Assembly (NCBI RefSeq): GCF_026151205.1
Contig: NC_087075.1
Location: 13,901,628 to 13,965,627, forward strand
Direction: 5' to 3'
Source: Bolinopsis microptera
Taxonomy: Eukaryota > Ctenophora > Tentaculata > Lobata > Bolinopsidae
DNA: 64,000 nt
Shown here: piece by piece, positions 59,701 to 64,000 of the stretch
Layout: each line of letters begins with the position of its first letter
Position numbering within the stretch: the first letter of the stretch is position 1
Made by a program: the position numbers and the translations under genes
The notes under the pieces: generated by a model
Databases searched by the model: none
Told to the model about the DNA's origin: nothing
What the model saw: the letters and a program-made list of their open reading frames with translations, nothing else

Positions 59701-61016
59701 CGCCATAAAGCCTTTTGTTGTTCCCACCAAAAGTTTCAACTGTAACTGTGATAAAATACTTTCACACTGGAGAGCCACACGATCCTCTTTTTGTTACTGA
59801 TAGCACACAGAATAATCGCCAGCCTTGGAGATCGAAATATAACCGTTTTGTGTGTATGTGGATGAAACAGGGCATAGTGATTGGCGATTCTGGTACAAAA
59901 TCATTTAACTTTTGGTATTAACTGCAACAATAATGATCGACAATTTATTGCAACACCTGCGTAAAACTAGAGTTTTCCTTTCTGGGGAGCCTCCCTTTAC
60001 AAAGTTATAATTAACGGTAATCTTCACTAATTGTATGATGTATCCAAGATACCATTCATATGATCTGTATAATAATAATACCATTATAATTTATAGTCCT
60101 CCGACTGGTCCACGGACTGGTTCAAGCCCACCGGCCCACGGCCGGACGCTAGTCTGCGGGCTGGGACGGGTTTCTTAGATACTGTAAAGGTCTTTACTGA
60201 GTGCAATAATAACAAATAATGATATAATATTGGGCTCTTACTAATTCGCTCGCCCAAAATTATGGACTTTGGTTTTTATGGTTACTTTCATTATCATACC
60301 CTCAGGGCCTTTTCACAAGAATTTTCTTAAAATTTGGGCTAGCGATTTAGTGGGAGCGATAACATTGCAACTAATAAGAACTTATCAATAAACAAGTGCA
60401 GAGTATTTTTTAACAGAGATTACAAAACACCTGAAAATTCATTTTAATTGCAGTAATCGTCATTTTTATCGCAGAATTGTTTAACAATTCCACATTGAGC
60501 TCTAAACCAGACGCGAAGTGGACGTATCGCCTTACTCTCATTTCTTACTAGCTACTTTTTATCATTAGGCATTGTTCGCTAAAAGCAAAGCTTAACTAAT
60601 TATAAATATGCAGGGAATGTACAATGTACAAACAAAGAAAAGAAATTTGTAATAGTTTGCAAGAGGCAACATTAACTTTATATTATAAGGGATTGTAACT
60701 GTAACCATGAACCAGTAACATGTAAGTGAAGCTCGAGTAAATTAAAATGAAGAAACTCAAACATATAAAATGCTGGAAAAATGGGTACGCTATAACTCGA
60801 TTAAATGATACATCGAATGACTTTATCTGATCAAAATTTAATCTGCATATTTCAGTGAACAGTGGCATGATTCAAGTTCAATAATTTAAAATTGCGTAAT
60901 ACAGTATGACTATGAATGAATTGTGAATATTATTTTCAAAAAATGCGAAAACATATTCACATGGTTTGATGGTTGGCTGTGATGATGATTAATCACTTTA
61001 CGACGCAACTACACTC
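59701..61016. other. Non-coding, one GC-rich patch
   Basis: A GC-rich patch at about 60,100-60,170 (GGACTGGTTCAAGCCCACCGG type) stands out from AT-rich surroundings and may be a fragment of a repeat. No gene is recognised. Confidence 0.4.
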
Positions 61017-63590
61017 GACTGTCACGTGACTTTTTTAACCCGTTCTCTGGCTGGCCCTGAACGAGTATGGACTATTGGAAACCATAACCCTCTAATCTGA
61101 TCCCAACCCTAACCCTACCCATGAAATTCTTAACAAAAGCATATGCTTAAACCCTGTACTAACCCGTACGAGAAATTATACTAACTTCCTTATTATACGG
61201 TTATTATACGGTTATATATATTTGTATCACGTGGTGACCCCCACTGTCGCTTCACTATAAAGTTTCACTGTAGAGTTTCTACGATACAGGGGGAGCCGCG
61301 CACTCGTGCGCGGCGGGTCATACAACGTATGACAAATATATATCACGTGATTGAGACAGTTTTTTTCAATATCTCGCCATACCAGTACAGGGGAGCATTT
61401 TAATCTTATGTCATGGGGGAGATTCGGAATCAGCGTCCGAAAATAAATCGTTTCAAGCTGGTTTCAATTGTCGGGGAGCCTTTTAGAATAATCTCGAAGA
61501 TCGACTGTAAATAAAGTAATTTAGCACGCTCGGGTTGTGGGTTGGCTCGTTGACTGTTGACTTGTAGTTGTACTATACTTGTATTGTCATGTAGCGCATT
61601 ACCTGAGGACCCCAGGCTATTATGTTCATTAACATAATAGAATAAAGATTTGGCGGAATGACAGGCTGAGCGCGGCCCAGTAAGTAGCGCATTGCGCAAT
61701 GTATTAATATACTGGGCCGTTGATTGACGGTGTCAACCCATCTATCGAGATCGTTGCTCTGCGATCGACGATGCGAAGCAAAAATGCGAAGCAAGAATGC
61801 GAAGTAAAAATGCGAAGCAAGAATGCGAAGCAAGAATGCTAGTTTGCGCGGCGCGTCGAAGCGGCAAAGTCTTCCAATGATTGTTGATGACGCGCGGAGG
61901 GCCGGGGCTGATGTGTGATGATTAATTTTAAAGTAATTACGCACCGGCAGAGACTCGACATGCCGCCCGATCCTATCGGTTTTCGTAAATGCTGCAGCCA
62001 CATCCCGTCATCCCGCGTGCACAATATAAATTGTAAATCTTTAAAGGATATTACCATTTTAAGCAATGACGATGATGTAATTTTTTTTGTTTACATTCAA
62101 CATTTAATTGTCCGTCGATCAATTTGATAAAATTAATTCGATCGCACGCGCGATTTAATTTAACAGCTTATTTAAATTTAAATTTTTAAATGATTTACAA
62201 CATTAATGCATGGCAATGATTAACTGTGGCCGTACATGGAAAAGTTTGTAGAATTCTGTAATTTAAACTTGAAACTGTCATACATTATACACTAGAAACC
62301 CGCCGCTAGTCGAAAGCTTTGTTCGAGGAAATTTTAAGCATCAGTTATGTTTTAATTTCTCTTCATCATATAGCCCCAAAACGATACTTTTTACCGCATC
62401 AAAAAATTTCAATTACAACCAAAGTTATAAATATATATAGGTATATAGCGTCATGAGGGTAAATGTTAGCTAGTTGTGAAATTCTGATATTTCAATCGAG
62501 AATGACAGTCAATTGAATTATTGCCAGGCAATTAAAATGTTTAACTGCGCAAAGTTATTTGCGTAATTAGAAAACAACAATATTTTTGTTGATTGTGTGT
62601 GCGCGGCGTAATGTCAGCATTGTGTGTAGCTCTAGCGAATTTAGTATCGAAAAAAAAAGTATCGATACTTTTTACTGCATCAAAATATTGCAATCAGAAA
62701 CAAAGTTATAAAAAGTCATAGCGTGAGCGTAAATGTGAGCTAGTTTTTAAATTATGACGTAGCATACAGCATAACAACGCGCGTTGTTAATCTGTGGTTG
62801 CTCGCGCACGTGCATTTTTATCGTTGCTACGCAACAGCGCAGTAAACCTTTGCTAAAATAACGCCATTATTCTAACGATTATTTAACCTCACTTCCGACG
62901 TTAATTATAAAAAATCTAAAGCCTAAATCAAAATTCTAAGAATGCTATAGCCTATTCCTATCCTTTTTTACAACCCTGCTAAAAATGGCGAGGTTTCAAC
63001 TCCATTTGCAAGCTGGGTTTGGCTTCACCAGAGGGTCATTTTGAGGTCGATTTTCGGTGTTTTTTCTTCTATGTCCCCGTTGCCGGGGAAATTTCGTCAA
63101 GTTTAAAATATAATATAGATAACAGTAATTACTGGGCGGCGCTCAGCCTGTCATTCCGCCGAATCTCTATTTGTTTATGAACATAATAGCCTGACTCCTG
63201 AGGTCCCGCCCCAGGCCGGTAAAACAGTACATGCTAAACAGTAAACGTTTTGACGAATGTTACTCATCTAAATTTCTTCAAAGTAGCGCGCGCCGTTTCG
63301 AAGAAAAAAGCACATGGTTAGATAATCGAATAAACTTTTTAGAACAGTCAATCGACTGTTATGCATTTTTTAACAGGTTCTCTAGGTGGCTCTAAATGAT
63401 TATTCTAAACTGATCCCGATTGATCGAGTTGTGCGACTAGGGGAACATTTTTATTTTTTCTATGTCATGTGTGGGATTCGGAATCAGTGTCCGAAAATAT
63501 ATCGATTCTAATTGGTTTCAACACACAACAGTCGGGGACCTTCTAATAAATAAAATTATCAAATATCGAGTGTAGAGTCAAGAGTTATGT
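61017..63590. repeat. Complex of direct and inverted repeats
   Basis: About 61,400-61,480 and 63,450-63,535 are direct repeats (GGATTCGGAATCAG-GTCCGAAAATA). An outer pair TTTTTTAAC-GGTTCTCT is near 61,030 and 63,370. About 61,610-61,675 and 63,149-63,205 are inverted repeats (CAGGCTATTATGTTCAT; GGCGGAATGACAGGCTGAGC). The arrangement suggests two related elements or one rearranged element. A perfect hairpin GCCGCGCAC-TC-GTGCGCGGC is at about 61,295-61,314, and a degenerate direct repeat (CGATACTTTTTAC) at about 62,380 and 62,663. Confidence 0.65.
61772..61837. repeat. 15-bp minisatellite
   Basis: About five copies of GCGAAGCAAGAAT or GCGAAGCAAAAAT in tandem. A 142-codon minus-strand frame running through it is not a credible gene. 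Confidence 0.85.
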
Positions 63591-63737
63591 AGCATAATTA
63601 ATGTTTAAAATAAATGAATTTATGCAAATTTTAAATGCTCAGCGTTTTATTTATAAAAAAAATTTATTAACGATCTGACTACAGACTGGCGGTCAACGTT
63701 CCCCGTATAGTAGCTCAACGGAGGGGGTAATCAGGGC

Positions 63738-64000
63738 CAGTGGCGTAACTTGGCCTGTTGGCGCCCCCCCGCTCAGTGACGAAAAGCGCCCCCCTAAAAT
63801 TTTTTGTGTCCCTAAAAAAATAAAATAAAAAAAAAAAAGTCGGGTACTTTTTTCTCGCCCCCCCCCCCCTAAGGCTTCTTGCGCCCCCCTGAAGCAAAAA
63901 AGGGTACCCCAAATATTTTTTTCGCGTCGACCGAACGCATAATCGGACAGGGAAATACACAAACAAGACGTTTTTTCAGTGAAAGGGCCTAAAATTCAGG
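63738..64000. mobile_element. Edge of a hAT-like non-autonomous element
   Basis: CAGTGGCGTAACT at 63738 is a familiar hAT-type terminal sequence, followed by C-rich GCGCCCCCC blocks repeated several times (to about 63,890). The other end lies outside the window or was not found. Minus-strand frames here arise from the C-tracts. Confidence 0.6.

Noticed and set aside
61573-62001. 142-codon minus-strand frame
   Set aside because: It includes the 15-bp minisatellite and an inverted-repeat arm, and shows no domain.
63693-63966. Two minus-strand frames at the right end
   Set aside because: They run through C-tracts of a hAT-like non-autonomous element.

Overview
This is a eukaryotic, AT-rich, repeat-laden animal genome window, with no bacterial-style operons. 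Spliced genes with GT-AG introns, rhodopsin-class receptor fragments, tRNA-derived SINE structure, LINE, Ty1/copia and DNA-transposon remains all point to a metazoan. The mix of transposon families would suit a cnidarian or another early-branching or marine invertebrate, but the taxon is an inference and I cannot name a species.

Layout. Bases 1-5819 are a 41-bp satellite array. Next comes a receptor C-terminal fragment (6372-6764). Three intron-free, same-strand paralogous genes for secreted cysteine-rich proteins follow (8882-9502, 12778-13677, 15686-16576). I do not recognise this family. It has an N-terminal module that occurs once or twice, a variable linker, and a conserved eight-cysteine C-terminal domain. 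From 18.1 to 38.2 kb, on the minus strand, lie two tandem spliced genes for soluble (family I) inorganic pyrophosphatase, rebuilt here exon by exon. The upstream copy (B, 31937-38229) starts with a signal peptide. Its second coding exon is split by a 3.3-kb foldback transposon flanked by a 3-bp target duplication. The downstream copy (A, 18105-28521) keeps all visible catalytic residues. It has two introns that B lacks, each rich in tandem repeats. Its 6.3-kb seventh intron holds a TTAA transposon, a decayed receptor gene in the opposite orientation that itself carries an ORF1-only LINE insertion, and a G-tract foldback MITE.

From 38 kb to the end I find almost only mobile DNA and decayed sequence: a LINE with a restriction-like endonuclease (41.4-43.65 kb), LINE tail and ORF1 relics (45.7-47.2 kb), a tRNA-derived SINE (50.2 kb), a hAT-like MITE (50.6-51.2 kb), a heavily mutated LINE (54.6-56.2 kb), a Ty1/copia pol relic (57.1-59.7 kb), a complex of direct and inverted repeats (61.0-63.6 kb) and the edge of another hAT-like element at the right end.

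The working genes are probably the three cysteine-rich secreted proteins and pyrophosphatase copy A, possibly also B on an allele without the insertion. Nothing in the sequence shows that the two groups act together. That both encode secreted products is seen for the cysteine-rich genes and copy B, and is only suspected for copy A.
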